A DNA stretch of 23,102 nucleotides, taken from GCA-2699365 sp036160955 (lineage in GTDB: Bacteria; Verrucomicrobiota; Verrucomicrobiia; Opitutales; Coraliomargaritaceae). Of this stretch, positions 1 through 8,821 are shown one piece after another. The position numbers and the translations under genes are program-made. A model generated the notes under the pieces. It was not told the origin of the DNA. It was given only the letters and a program-made list of their open reading frames with translations, and did not search any database. Position 1 is the stretch's first letter. Each line of letters begins with the position of its first letter. The stretch lies in assembly GCA_036160955.1 (NCBI GenBank), contig JAYYDJ010000008.1, forward strand, positions 1 to 23,102. Direction: 5' to 3'.

Positions 1-112
1 TGCTGGTAGTGGCTCAAAACTAGTTGTCCGCGCCGAAGGATCTGCCAAAGATGCACAAATAATGTTAGACGAATTAGAATCTCTCTTTGAGCGACGCTTT
101 GAGGAAGTCTAA
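1..112 (+). CDS. HPr-family phosphocarrier protein, C-terminal fragment
   Basis: The reading frame entering at base 2 gives 36 residues before TAA at 110-112. The visible part reads AGSGSKLVVRAEGSA and then a helix ending LFERRFEEV. This matches the last strand and C-terminal helix of HPr/NPr proteins: a K(L/I)xVxAxGxDA stretch, then ALxxLxxLFExxFxE. HPr carries phosphate between EI and EIIA proteins of the PTS; in many Gram-negatives without sugar PTS the paralogue NPr is regulatory. The phosphorylated His and regulatory Ser lie upstream of the window, so function and subtype cannot be checked. The call rests on a short tail only. Confidence 0.7.
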   Translation, partial: AGSGSKLVVRAEGSAKDAQIMLDELESLFERRFEEV

Positions 113-255
113 TTAACTTATACCGAATCCCAAGATTTGGGGTCTGCAAGATTGATTCTTAATACAAAGGCACAGATGGCTTCGTCTTCTATTGTAACTG
201 TGTTGTATTTTACCTTGCTAAATTATTTTTTAGACAGAATAGCCTGATTCGTAAG

Positions 256-283
256 TTTAATGGCGCTATACTCGATCTATATT
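256..283 (+). promoter_or_regulatory. Weak candidate promoter for the efflux operon
   Basis: TTTAAT (256-261) and TATATT (278-283) are separated by 16 bp, about 54 bp before the channel gene start. The -10 matches consensus at 5 of 6 positions but the -35 at only 3. No operator dyad typical of a TetR or MarR regulator is obvious in 113-336, and no regulator gene sits beside the pump. A small CCCAA/TTGGG hairpin at 129-141 lacks a T-tract. Confidence 0.2.
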
Positions 284-336
284 ATCATTTTAAGCTAGAT
301 CTAAAGAGCTAACTTACAGCTTTTTGTTAAAAGTAA

Positions 337-1725
337 ATGCAACTATTTTTTTTACCCAAACTACTATTTTTCCTACTATTTTTAGTAGGTTGTGCCTCTG
401 CGCCTGAACGAATAGCATCGCCAGTTTCCGACTTGCCGAGTGCATGGTCGAACTCAATAAGTAACAGTGGCGCTGTAAAAGCCAACTGGCTGAAGGACTT
501 CAACGATCCAACTTTAGAAGCAATCGTTGCAGAGTCATTAGAAAATAATCCAAACTTGGTCGCTACAGCAGCGCGCCTCAATCAGTCTCTTTCTGAGGCA
601 AAAATTGCAGGCGCCGATCGCATTCCAAGTATTGCAGTTGGCCTTGGAGGAACGCGCCAAAGAATTAGTAATTTCGGTCCTCAACAGACTGGGGGCATTT
701 ACTATAACAATAATAATGTAGACTTAAATCTAAGTTGGGAGATTGACCTCTGGGGACGCCTGTATAATTACAGTTCAGCTGCTCTTGCAGAAGCGGAAGC
801 TAGCTCCGCTGACTACGCTGCTACTCGCCTATCGCTTGCTGCACAAACGGCCAAATCATGGTTTAATTATAAAGAAGCTGCTGCACAAGAAGAGCTCGCT
901 CAGAGTGCTTTAGTTAATCACGAAAAGAATTTAGCAGCTATAGAGTCAGGATACAAATCAGGCATACGCACCGGACTTGAACTACGTGAGATGCGCACTC
1001 GCGCAGCCGACGCTGCGGCAAACCTATCATCGCGCAAGCGACTACTGGATCAAGCTGCCCGCAGGCTTGAAATTCTACTGGGGCGCTATCCGTCTGCTAG
1101 CTTAGCAAAAGCTACAGATCTGCCTGCCTTGCCAGCACCTATTCCGGCAGGCCTTCCCTCCGAATTACTATTACGTCGACCTGATTTAATCGCAGCAGAG
1201 CGCCGCCTTGCGTCATCTGACCAAACTCTTCGTGCTGCAAAAAAAGATCGACTACCGAAGTTAAGTCTAACAAGTAGTGCTGGCACATCCACAAGTGAAT
1301 TTGATGATTTACTTGATAATAATTTTAGAGTGGGTGCAGTAGCCGGAAACTTGATAAATCCTATCTTTCAAGGTGGCCGTATACGAGCTAATATAGATCG
1401 GCGAGAATCTCTAAAAGAACAGTCTATTGCGAACTACCATAACACTGCTTTACGTGCTTTTCTTGAAGTAGAGACCGCACTAGCTGGAGAAAATTTACTA
1501 CGCGTAGAAGCAAGGCACTTGATGCTCGCAACCAATGCTACAAAAGATTCTCTAATGCTTGCTAGGCAACAATATCAAAGTGGATCACTAAGCTTTACAA
1601 ATATGCTTCAATCTGAAAGGAGCGCCCTTGCCACACTAAGTCGCTATTTAGTGGCACATCGTAATCTTCTAAATAACCGTATCGACCTTCACCTTGCTCT
1701 GGGCGGCTCTTTTGATAACGAATAA
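337..1725 (+). CDS. TolC/NodT-family outer-membrane efflux lipoprotein
   Basis: This 462-aa protein is the outer-membrane channel of a tripartite RND pump. The N-terminus has a long hydrophobic stretch ending in the lipobox LVGC, with Cys19 the likely lipidated residue. Two outer-membrane efflux repeats follow (roughly residues 55-240 and 265-455), with typical features such as WEIDLWGRL near residue 135, a central LPxxLPxxLLxRRPDLxAAERRL segment around 268-290, and QYQSGxxxxxxxLxxER near 410-425. The length is normal for NodT proteins. Its TAA overlaps the ATG of the membrane-fusion gene by one base (TAATG), implying translational coupling. There is no clear ribosome-binding site; the ATG at 337 was kept because it gives a complete lipoprotein signal. 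Substrate cannot be told from sequence. Confidence 0.93.
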   Translation: MQLFFLPKLLFFLLFLVGCASAPERIASPVSDLPSAWSNSISNSGAVKANWLKDFNDPTLEAIVAESLENNPNLVATAARLNQSLSEAKIAGADRIPSIAVGLGGTRQRISNFGPQQTGGIYYNNNNVDLNLSWEIDLWGRLYNYSSAALAEAEASSADYAATRLSLAAQTAKSWFNYKEAAAQEELAQSALVNHEKNLAAIESGYKSGIRTGLELREMRTRAADAAANLSSRKRLLDQAARRLEILLGRYPSASLAKATDLPALPAPIPAGLPSELLLRRPDLIAAERRLASSDQTLRAAKKDRLPKLSLTSSAGTSTSEFDDLLDNNFRVGAVAGNLINPIFQGGRIRANIDRRESLKEQSIANYHNTALRAFLEVETALAGENLLRVEARHLMLATNATKDSLMLARQQYQSGSLSFTNMLQSERSALATLSRYLVAHRNLLNNRIDLHLALGGSFDNE

Positions 1726-2858
1726 TGAAAAATCGATTTATTGCATCTATCATTCTAACTGTAGCTATTTGTATTACAGCGCTACTTATGTTTTTTGAGC
1801 CAACACCAGAAGCGAAAAAACCAGAACGCCCTAAGGCTAGTGTAGAAGTCGTTATTGTAGAGCCTCAATCGGTTTGTTTAAAAATACAAAGCCAAGGAAC
1901 AGTACTGCCGAAAACTGAATCTACTCTAGCAGTCGAGGTCAGTGGTCGCATAATAGAAGTCGCTGATAATTTTCGCCCTGGCGCGCACTTCGATGCGGGT
2001 GATATCCTCTTTAAAATTGATCCGATCGACTATACGGTAGCTGTAGCATCTAGACAGGCAGAATTAGCAATGGCAGAACTGAACCTTGCACAGGAAGAAG
2101 CCTTATTTGCACAAGCTGCAGCTGATTGGAATACGAATGGAAATACGCAAACTCCAAGCGCTTTAACACTAAGAAAACCACAGCTCAAACGTGCAAAGGC
2201 AGTACTTTCTAGCGCGCATGCTCAATTGGGTCTTGCTCAGCGCAATTTAGAACGCACGCAAATAAAGGCGCCCTACACCGGTCGCGTTCTAACAAAGAGT
2301 GCAGACCTGGGGCAACTCGTGAGTGCGTCATCTCCAAAACCAATCGCAGAAATCTACGCAACAGATTTTGCTGAGATCCGCCTACCGCTATCACAAAAGC
2401 AGGCAGGTTATTTAGATGATCTAAGCCTGCGCCCTGCTAAAGTTATTTTAAGATATAAAACCAATGCTTGGGAAGCTCAGTTAGTTAGACTGGAAGGTAC
2501 TATCGATACTAAGAGTCGATTACTATATGGCGTAGCCCTCATTTCAAATCCTTTCGATGGAACTAACAAATTACGCCGCGGTCAATTTCTGCAAGCAGAA
2601 ATCGAAGGTCGTACTTTAGATGAAGTCTATGTGATTCCTCGCCTCGCACTGCGTGGGTCCGATACAGTTTATGTACTTACGGAAAATAATACGCTTCAGC
2701 GACGACTCGTAGGTGTCGTAAAAAGTAGTACAAAAAGCGTCATCATTGACCGCGGATTAGAGCCTGGCGATCGAGTGGCAACAAGCCCAATTGCTTATTT
2801 TGTGGAAAACATGCCCGTTACACTAATTGAGCCCTCGCATGATTCGCTGGTTTACTAG
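1725..2858 (+). CDS. RND efflux periplasmic adaptor (membrane-fusion protein)
   Basis: This 377-aa protein links the inner-membrane permease to the outer-membrane channel. It has one N-terminal transmembrane anchor (about residues 5-24, no lipobox). Then come a lipoyl/barrel-sandwich half (SGRIIEVADNFRPGAHFDAGD near 75-95), a helical hairpin (about 105-175), the second lipoyl half (IKAPYTGRVL near 180) and the beta-barrel and membrane-proximal domains (AEIRLPLS onwards, with GDRVATSPI near the C-terminus). It overlaps the upstream channel gene by 1 base and the permease gene by 20 bases when the permease is started at ATG 2839. The layout is channel-adaptor-permease, a complete pump in one operon. 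Confidence 0.93.
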   Translation: MKNRFIASIILTVAICITALLMFFEPTPEAKKPERPKASVEVVIVEPQSVCLKIQSQGTVLPKTESTLAVEVSGRIIEVADNFRPGAHFDAGDILFKIDPIDYTVAVASRQAELAMAELNLAQEEALFAQAAADWNTNGNTQTPSALTLRKPQLKRAKAVLSSAHAQLGLAQRNLERTQIKAPYTGRVLTKSADLGQLVSASSPKPIAEIYATDFAEIRLPLSQKQAGYLDDLSLRPAKVILRYKTNAWEAQLVRLEGTIDTKSRLLYGVALISNPFDGTNKLRRGQFLQAEIEGRTLDEVYVIPRLALRGSDTVYVLTENNTLQRRLVGVVKSSTKSVIIDRGLEPGDRVATSPIAYFVENMPVTLIEPSHDSLVY

Positions 2859-5800
2859 TAATGGCGTTGCTGCCAACCTACTAGCTGCTATCGTTGTAGT
2901 AGCCGGGTTATTTACAGCTACCAGCATCAAGCTCGAGCTCTTTCCAGAACTAGACCTAGACATTGTCAATATAGGAGTTGCCTATCCAGGGGCAGCTCCA
3001 GAAGAGGTGGAAAGTGGAATTGTTGAATTAATCGAAGACCGCATACAAGATTTAGATGGTATAAAGCGTTTGCGAGCTACTTCGACCGAAGGTTATGGCG
3101 CCGTAACAATTGAAGTAGAGCGTGGTTTCGATGCTAGGGAATTGCGCGATAAAGTAAAAGCTAGGATTGATGCGATAACCAATTTTCCTGAGCAAGCAGA
3201 AGAAGCTAACGTAGAGGAAGCGCTAATCCGAAATGAAGTCATCTCACTCGCCATTTACGGCGACTCTGATGTTCGTACTCTTAAAAATATTAGTGAATTT
3301 ACACGAGACGAACTAAATGTGAGGGCTGGCATTTCTCAGGTAGAACTCAATGGCGCTCCACAATATGAGATATCTATTAATCTGTCTGAACAATCTTTGC
3401 GAGAATATGGCCTTACATTTGATTTTATTGTTCAAACAATTAGAAATAACTCTGTAGATATTCCAGGTGGCGCAATTAAATCCAAAGGCGGAGAGATACT
3501 GGTGCGTACAGCAGCGAAGGCATACACGGGGTCTGAGTTCGAGAGAATACCAGTTTTGGTCAAGCCTGATGGCACACTTGTTACTCTTTCAGATGTGGCA
3601 ACAATTGATGATGGTTATATCGATGTTCCTTTAATAACAAAATTTAATGGGCAAAGAGCAGTACTTATAAATATTTATGCTCTTGGCGATGAAAGCGCGC
3701 TAGATGTCGCACATCGAGTACGCGAATTTGCAGAAGACCTCCAAAGTGAACTGCCACTTGGCATTACAATTGAGCCTTTTAGAGACTTTACCTACTACTT
3801 AAAAGGGCGACTGCAAATGCTTATTGAAAATGGTGTTTTTGGACTACTGCTGGTCTTTCTAGTACTTACTTTATTTTTAAGGCCCTCCCTGGCGTTCTTT
3901 GTTATGCTCGGGATCCCAATCTCCTTTCTAGGGGCAATGCTCTTTTTGCCCTTTTTGGGGATAAGCATCAACCTTGCGTCACTATTTGGCTTCATTCTAG
4001 TCTTAGGCATAGTAGTCGATGATGCAATAATTGTTGGAGAAAGTATCTTCACGCAGTTCCAAAAACATGGAGGTCCTGGCGTCAATGCATCTGTAGCAGG
4101 GACCAAGCGAGTCGCTATCCCAGTAACTTTCGCAGTTCTTACTACCATAGTCGCTTTTATCCCAGTGCTGACTATACCAGGCTTTCTCGGTAAGTTTTTT
4201 TACCCTATTCCAGTAGTGGTTATCGCAACCTTAATTTGGTCACTTATTGAGTCAAAGTTGGTTCTACCCTACCATCTTACATTATGTAATGTTGGCGCTG
4301 GTCGACGTCATACAATGAATTGGCTAAGTCGTAAACAGCGCACTATCGCTGATAGTCTCGAGTATTTTATTGAAAATCATTACCGGCCACTTTTAAGCAA
4401 AGCTATTGAAATGCGCTATGCAACCGTAGCACTATTTGTGGGCATTTTAATGATTATGGCTGGCATGCTATTAGGCAAACACATGCCCTTTGTATTTTTT
4501 CCCAGTGTGCCATCTGATTACATAGTTGCGCAGCTTGTTATGCCTGAGGGCACTCCAGTAGAACTCACTGAAGATGCAATCGCTAAAATGCATGATGGCT
4601 TGGAAGACTTACGCAAAGAAGTTCGTGAACAAGGCTATGGAGAGCCCTTTGATAATGTAGTAATTACTATAGGCAGTCAGCCATTTGCTGCTAGCGGCGG
4701 ACCAATGGGGAGCATTACCAAAACCGTGAGTACTAATAAAGCAGAGATCGCCGTAGAGCTTATTAAGCGCGAAGACTTAGCTGATGGCGGTAACATTAAA
4801 GAACTCTCTGCTCCTAATCTAGCCAATCGCTGGCGCGCGCTCATAGGGCCAATCGCAGGAGTAAAAGAACTTAGTTTTAACGCAGATGCTGCCGGTCAAG
4901 CTGGTAGCGCGATCGACGTACAATTAACGGGTCGCGACTTTAATAAGTTACGAGAAGCGTCAGCAGTCATCCAATCTAAGTTAGCTACCTATGAAGGACT
5001 GTTCGATATTCGCGACAATTACTCGAGCGGCAAGCGTGAGATAAAGCTAGCGCTTAAGCCATCAGCTCAAAATTTGGGTCTCCAGCAGAGCGATCTCGGA
5101 AGTCAGGTAAGGGCGGCATTTTATGGAGTGGAAGCGCAGCGCATACAACGAGGTCGTGATGATATAAAGGTCATGGTACGATATCCAAAAAATGAGCGAG
5201 CATCCGTTGAGAATCTAGAAGAACTGCGTATTCGAACGCCAAATGGAGATGCAATTCCATTCGAAGCAGTTGCAGACTTTGAAATAGCAAGTGGATTCTC
5301 CACTATCAATCGTATCGATCGTAGGCGCGTTTTAAACATTACTGCAGACGCGGACAAAGATGTAGCTAATCTAGAGCTTGTTAAAAGTGATTTGGTCGGC
5401 AAGAAAGGCAAAGGAGGATATATGGATGACCTGCTAGAGAGCTATCCCGGAGTAGCTTGGTCATTTGAGGGTGAGGCGCGCGAGCAGTCAGACATATTTA
5501 AGAGCCTCGGGCGCATGTCCGTGATTGCCGCATTTATTATATACGCGTTACTCGCAGTTCCACTAAGGTCATACCTTCAACCGTTTATAGTTATGTTTGT
5601 AATACCATTTGGATTGATTGGAGCAATTTTAGGCCACTGGATAATGGGCCAATCCATGAGTATTTTATCAATACTAGGATTTGTTGCTTTGGCCGGAGTC
5701 GTGGTTAATGATAGCCTAGTCTTGGTCGATTTTATAAACAATGAAAGAGAAAATGGAGCGCCCATACGAAAAGCGATCGAATCGGCAGGAGCGAAGCGCT

Positions 5801-6042
5801 TTAGACCAATCATCCTTACTTCTCTAACTACGTTTGTTGGTCTTCTACCACTACTTTTTGAAACTAGCTTACAAGCACAATTCCTTATTCCAATGGCAAC
5901 ATCTCTTAGCTTTGGAGTTTTATTTGCAACGTTCATGACCTTGCTCCTAGTACCGGCTTTCTATAATATTTTAGAAGACCTTAAAGACTTTGTAAGGCGC
6001 TTTATAAAGCGCGGTGAAATAGAAATTAATCTGCACAACTGA
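2839..6042 (+). CDS. RND efflux transporter permease (AcrB/HAE-like)
   Basis: This 1067-aa inner-membrane proton antiporter is the energised part of the pump. It has the RND plan: TM1 at residues about 9-27, a first large periplasmic loop, TM2-6 (about 330-500), a second periplasmic loop, and TM8-12 (about 880-1050). TM4 carries VVDDAI, with Asp394 and Asp395 at the positions of the proton-relay Asp pair of AcrB. TM10 carries VVVNDSLVLVDF, so an Asn stands where AcrB has Lys940. An in-frame TTG at 2827 would add four residues; ATG 2839 is preferred because MIRWFTSNGVAANL is a normal RND N-terminus. The start lies inside the adaptor gene. A perfect 16-bp palindrome at 5997-6012 near the end of the gene may be chance. 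Drug or envelope substrate is not predictable. Confidence 0.94.
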   Translation: MIRWFTSNGVAANLLAAIVVVAGLFTATSIKLELFPELDLDIVNIGVAYPGAAPEEVESGIVELIEDRIQDLDGIKRLRATSTEGYGAVTIEVERGFDARELRDKVKARIDAITNFPEQAEEANVEEALIRNEVISLAIYGDSDVRTLKNISEFTRDELNVRAGISQVELNGAPQYEISINLSEQSLREYGLTFDFIVQTIRNNSVDIPGGAIKSKGGEILVRTAAKAYTGSEFERIPVLVKPDGTLVTLSDVATIDDGYIDVPLITKFNGQRAVLINIYALGDESALDVAHRVREFAEDLQSELPLGITIEPFRDFTYYLKGRLQMLIENGVFGLLLVFLVLTLFLRPSLAFFVMLGIPISFLGAMLFLPFLGISINLASLFGFILVLGIVVDDAIIVGESIFTQFQKHGGPGVNASVAGTKRVAIPVTFAVLTTIVAFIPVLTIPGFLGKFFYPIPVVVIATLIWSLIESKLVLPYHLTLCNVGAGRRHTMNWLSRKQRTIADSLEYFIENHYRPLLSKAIEMRYATVALFVGILMIMAGMLLGKHMPFVFFPSVPSDYIVAQLVMPEGTPVELTEDAIAKMHDGLEDLRKEVREQGYGEPFDNVVITIGSQPFAASGGPMGSITKTVSTNKAEIAVELIKREDLADGGNIKELSAPNLANRWRALIGPIAGVKELSFNADAAGQAGSAIDVQLTGRDFNKLREASAVIQSKLATYEGLFDIRDNYSSGKREIKLALKPSAQNLGLQQSDLGSQVRAAFYGVEAQRIQRGRDDIKVMVRYPKNERASVENLEELRIRTPNGDAIPFEAVADFEIASGFSTINRIDRRRVLNITADADKDVANLELVKSDLVGKKGKGGYMDDLLESYPGVAWSFEGEAREQSDIFKSLGRMSVIAAFIIYALLAVPLRSYLQPFIVMFVIPFGLIGAILGHWIMGQSMSILSILGFVALAGVVVNDSLVLVDFINNERENGAPIRKAIESAGAKRFRPIILTSLTTFVGLLPLLFETSLQAQFLIPMATSLSFGVLFATFMTLLLVPAFYNILEDLKDFVRRFIKRGEIEINLHN

Positions 6043-6082
6043 CACTTGCAGGTAGTGAAAAAGTCTACAATATTTGTGACTC

Positions 6083-6919
6083 ATGCACTGCAACACGTTA
6101 CATATTTTGTACATCAGCTTGATCTTAAGCTTAGTAACAAGTTTTGGACAAAACCAAGCTGCGACACAACGACTATTTGATATTGCAGCAAAAGAAGAAG
6201 CGATCTACAAGCAAATCGCCGCAGATCCAAATTTTTATAGCGATGCAGACATTGAGAGGCGGGTGATTGAACTAATTGAAGCTTACGAAAACTACTTAGA
6301 GAATACTTCGGATGATCTTGAGGCGCTTATCTTATATGGTAAATTATTGCGACGCGCAGGGGACCCAGAAACTGCATTTCAAGTATTTTTGCGTGCTGAC
6401 CAGTTAGACCCCGAGCTTGCCGTAGTTAAGCAACAGATAGGGACCTACTTAGCTGAAAAAGGCAAAGGGAAGGCTGCTCTTTTATATTATCAACAAGCCG
6501 TAGAATACGAGCCTGATTCTGCAGTCTATAATTTTGGCCTAGGACAATTACTATATCAGTTTTGTGATGAATTTGTTAATGCAGGAATTTACACGCGAGA
6601 TGCAATCGACCGAGAAATGATCAAAGCATTTAGCAAAGCTGTCGTACTACGTCCAAACAGCTTTGATTATTACTTAAGATTGGGCGCAGCCTATAATGAT
6701 CAGGCTAGTCCAGACTGGAAAGCTGCGCTCAGTCATTGGCAAAAACCGAACCAGTCTTTCAAAGAAAGTTATCAGATAGAAATCATCCAACTGCATACTG
6801 CTCGCGTGCTAGGCAAATTAGGGCGGCATGAAGAGGCGCGAAAATTAGCAGAATCTGTCAAACACACAGCGCTGCAAAAGTCGAAGCAAGAAGTATTAGA
6901 TGAACTAGTGCAGTTCTAG
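6083..6919 (+). CDS. Secreted or periplasmic TPR-repeat protein
   Basis: This 278-aa protein has an N-terminal hydrophobic segment (residues 7-20, LHILYISLILSLV) followed by SFGQNQAATQ, consistent with a Sec signal peptide. TPR-like helical pairs follow, clearest at about 86-120 (ALILYGKLLRRAGDPETAF then ADQLDPE) and 121-155 (GTYLAEKGKGKAALLYYQQA then YEPDS). A further pair near 195-225 is interrupted by an aromatic-rich insert. It starts 40 bp after the efflux permease on the same strand, so it may be co-transcribed, though it is not a normal part of an RND pump. TPRs indicate protein-protein contacts only; no enzyme motif is visible. The gene converges with metW across 55 bp without an evident terminator. 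Confidence 0.75.
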   Translation: MHCNTLHILYISLILSLVTSFGQNQAATQRLFDIAAKEEAIYKQIAADPNFYSDADIERRVIELIEAYENYLENTSDDLEALILYGKLLRRAGDPETAFQVFLRADQLDPELAVVKQQIGTYLAEKGKGKAALLYYQQAVEYEPDSAVYNFGLGQLLYQFCDEFVNAGIYTRDAIDREMIKAFSKAVVLRPNSFDYYLRLGAAYNDQASPDWKAALSHWQKPNQSFKESYQIEIIQLHTARVLGKLGRHEEARKLAESVKHTALQKSKQEVLDELVQF

Positions 6920-6974
6920 AAAAACAGCTGATTGAATCAATAGATGCATACAGTGATTAGGCACTCGCTTACGG

Positions 6975-7580
6975 CTACTTTGACAAATCATAAATCGCAT
7001 ATCCAGACATTAGATTCGGGAAATACTGACAAGTCTTCCTCCAGTCACCCCGTAAATAAACACGGTCCATTATAGAAATTTTACGGACCGCACAGAAGTT
7101 CTCAAACTCATGAATTGAAAAAGGATTAGAAGGATGTGATTCATACCATTTCTTTGGATATACCTCATTAATAGTTTGGTGACCATGAACGAGGTAATTA
7201 AAGCGATTTTTCCAAAATCCATGATTTACAAAGCCAACTGTAGCTCGTTTTCCTACCCTTAGAGCTTCACCCAAAATTGCATCTGGTTGATTGATTAGAT
7301 CAACCGATCGACTTAGAATAACCCGATCAAAACTGTTTGTTTCAAATCGAGCAAGAATTCTTTTTACGTCACCATGATAGGCAATCACTCCTCGTTTAAT
7401 ACAGCTAAGAACTTTTTCAAATTCGATGTCGACTCCCACTGCATAGGCAGACTTTGTTTGCTTTAAGTACTCAAGCAACACACCTCGACCACAACCTAAA
7501 TCAAGAATGCGGTCTTCTTCCTTTACCCATTCGGCTATGAATTGAAAGTCTACATTACGTTTCTTAGTACTGGTATTCAT
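6975..7580 (-). CDS. metW: MetW-like methyltransferase-fold protein
   Basis: This 201-aa class I SAM-dependent methyltransferase-fold protein is of the MetW family. Motif I reads ILDLGCGRGVLLEYL (about residues 24-38), then GVDIE (about 49-53), and FDRVILSRSVDLINQPDAI (about 84-102). The later GFVNHGFWKNRFNYLVHG and FPNLMSGYAIY stretches are typical of MetW. MetW is encoded beside metX in many bacteria and, where studied, assists the homoserine acyltransferase step; its exact activity is not settled. Here it follows metX by 7 bp, so the pair is surely co-transcribed. The length and family motifs look intact. No Shine-Dalgarno sequence precedes the ATG. Confidence 0.9.
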   Translation of the reverse strand: MNTSTKKRNVDFQFIAEWVKEEDRILDLGCGRGVLLEYLKQTKSAYAVGVDIEFEKVLSCIKRGVIAYHGDVKRILARFETNSFDRVILSRSVDLINQPDAILGEALRVGKRATVGFVNHGFWKNRFNYLVHGHQTINEVYPKKWYESHPSNPFSIHEFENFCAVRKISIMDRVYLRGDWRKTCQYFPNLMSGYAIYDLSK

Positions 7581-7587
7581 GGTACAA

Positions 7588-8736
7588 TTATCGCTCTAGG
7601 TAACTACGAATCAAAGCTTCTAGCCTTGGGGAGCACAGCAAGAAAGAGTCATGACCCGCATCCATCTCTAGCTCTACATAAGAAGCATCTTTACCTAAAC
7701 GAAGCAAAGCTTCGACAATATCTCGGTTACCCTGAGGTGGGTATAACCAGTCGGAAGTGAAGCCAACGACCAGTCCCGGTGAGTTTACGTGATATAGTGC
7801 CTCATCAAGCGTGCCTTGTGTACCGTATAAATCAAAACGATCTAAAGCTTTCGTTAAGCACAAGTAGGTATTAGCATCAAAGCGTGAAACAAAAGCTTGT
7901 CCTTGATAGCGCAAATAACTCTCCACCTCAAATTCAACATCATAATTTTCAAACGGCTCACGCGCGACAGTATCTCGGCGCTTCCTACCAAACTTTGCTT
8001 CCATCCCTGCTTCTGATAAATAAGTAATGTGTGCCATCATGCGTGCAACTGATAAGCCTTGGGCAGGTTGCTCTCCATCAGGATAACGGCCCTGTAGCCA
8101 AGAAGGATCACTTATGATTGCTTGCCGTCCAGTGTCGTTGAATGCGATTGTTTGGGCTTGATGACGAGCACAACAAGCTAGTGCAATGTAACTGCCCACA
8201 CGATCAGGATGTGCAATTGCCCACTGCAATGTTTGCATCCCTCCCATGCTACCTCCAATCACGCAGTGCAATCGATCAATGCCCATTTGATCAAGCAATA
8301 GCGCTTGAGCTTCCACCATGTCACCTACGGTTAGCTTTGGAAAATCTAGATTATATCGCTTACCTGTAATTGGATTAATTGATTCAGGGCCTGTAGATCC
8401 GCTACACCCTCCCAGTACATTAGAGCATATGACAAAATATTTTGAGGTATCTATAGGCTTGCCAGGGCCAACCATAAAATTCCACCATCCTTGTTTGCGC
8501 TCCTCCATACCGTAAACGCCGGCAGCATGGTGATTGCCAGTCAAAGCATGGCAGATTAACACGGCGTTGTCTTTACGCGTGTTTAAGTGTCCATAGGTTT
8601 CGTAACGAAGCGTCATCTCCGGTATCGTCCCACCAGACTCAAATACGAAAGGTTTAGAAGACACAAAGTCTTGGGATTCAACTATCCCTACCTCACCTAC
8701 TGTAGCGATCTGTTCTGCCTGCTCTGAGTCATTCAT
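7588..8736 (-). CDS. metX: Homoserine O-acyltransferase (MetX family)
   Basis: This 382-aa alpha/beta-hydrolase acylates homoserine, the first committed step to methionine. The catalytic triad is visible: Ser163 in the elbow GGSMGGMQ, Asp329 in FTSDWLYPP and His362 in DAGHDSF. Also present are CHALTGNHHAAG (oxyanion region, 63-73) and NVLGGCSGSTGP. Family members use acetyl-CoA or succinyl-CoA; I cannot decide which from sequence, so the acetyl name is only customary. The frame is open upstream to a GTG at 8802, which would add 22 basic residues unlike the family. I prefer ATG 8736, which gives normal length. The gene lies between galE (85 bp upstream) and metW (7 bp downstream) on one strand. 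Confidence 0.93.
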   Translation of the reverse strand: MNDSEQAEQIATVGEVGIVESQDFVSSKPFVFESGGTIPEMTLRYETYGHLNTRKDNAVLICHALTGNHHAAGVYGMEERKQGWWNFMVGPGKPIDTSKYFVICSNVLGGCSGSTGPESINPITGKRYNLDFPKLTVGDMVEAQALLLDQMGIDRLHCVIGGSMGGMQTLQWAIAHPDRVGSYIALACCARHQAQTIAFNDTGRQAIISDPSWLQGRYPDGEQPAQGLSVARMMAHITYLSEAGMEAKFGRKRRDTVAREPFENYDVEFEVESYLRYQGQAFVSRFDANTYLCLTKALDRFDLYGTQGTLDEALYHVNSPGLVVGFTSDWLYPPQGNRDIVEALLRLGKDASYVELEMDAGHDSFLLCSPRLEALIRSYLER

Positions 8737-8821
8737 AGAAGCACTCTTATGTCTCCGCACAGAGCATAGAGAGTCAACACTTATCCGCGCACGCAGTGGC
8801 ACTTACAGTGCATCAAGCGGT

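Noticed and set aside
129..141. CCCAA/TTGGG hairpin after the HPr fragment as a terminator
   Set aside because: Stem is only 5 bp with a 3-base loop and there is no following T-run.
5997..6012. Perfect 16-bp palindrome GCGCTTTATAAAGCGC near the end of the RND permease gene
   Set aside because: It is coding, has no T-tract, and about 0.35 such palindromes are expected by chance in 23 kb of random sequence, so no function is claimed.
8737..8802. N-terminal extension of MetX from GTG 8802
   Set aside because: The 22 added residues are basic and unlike the family, and ATG 8736 gives the usual length.
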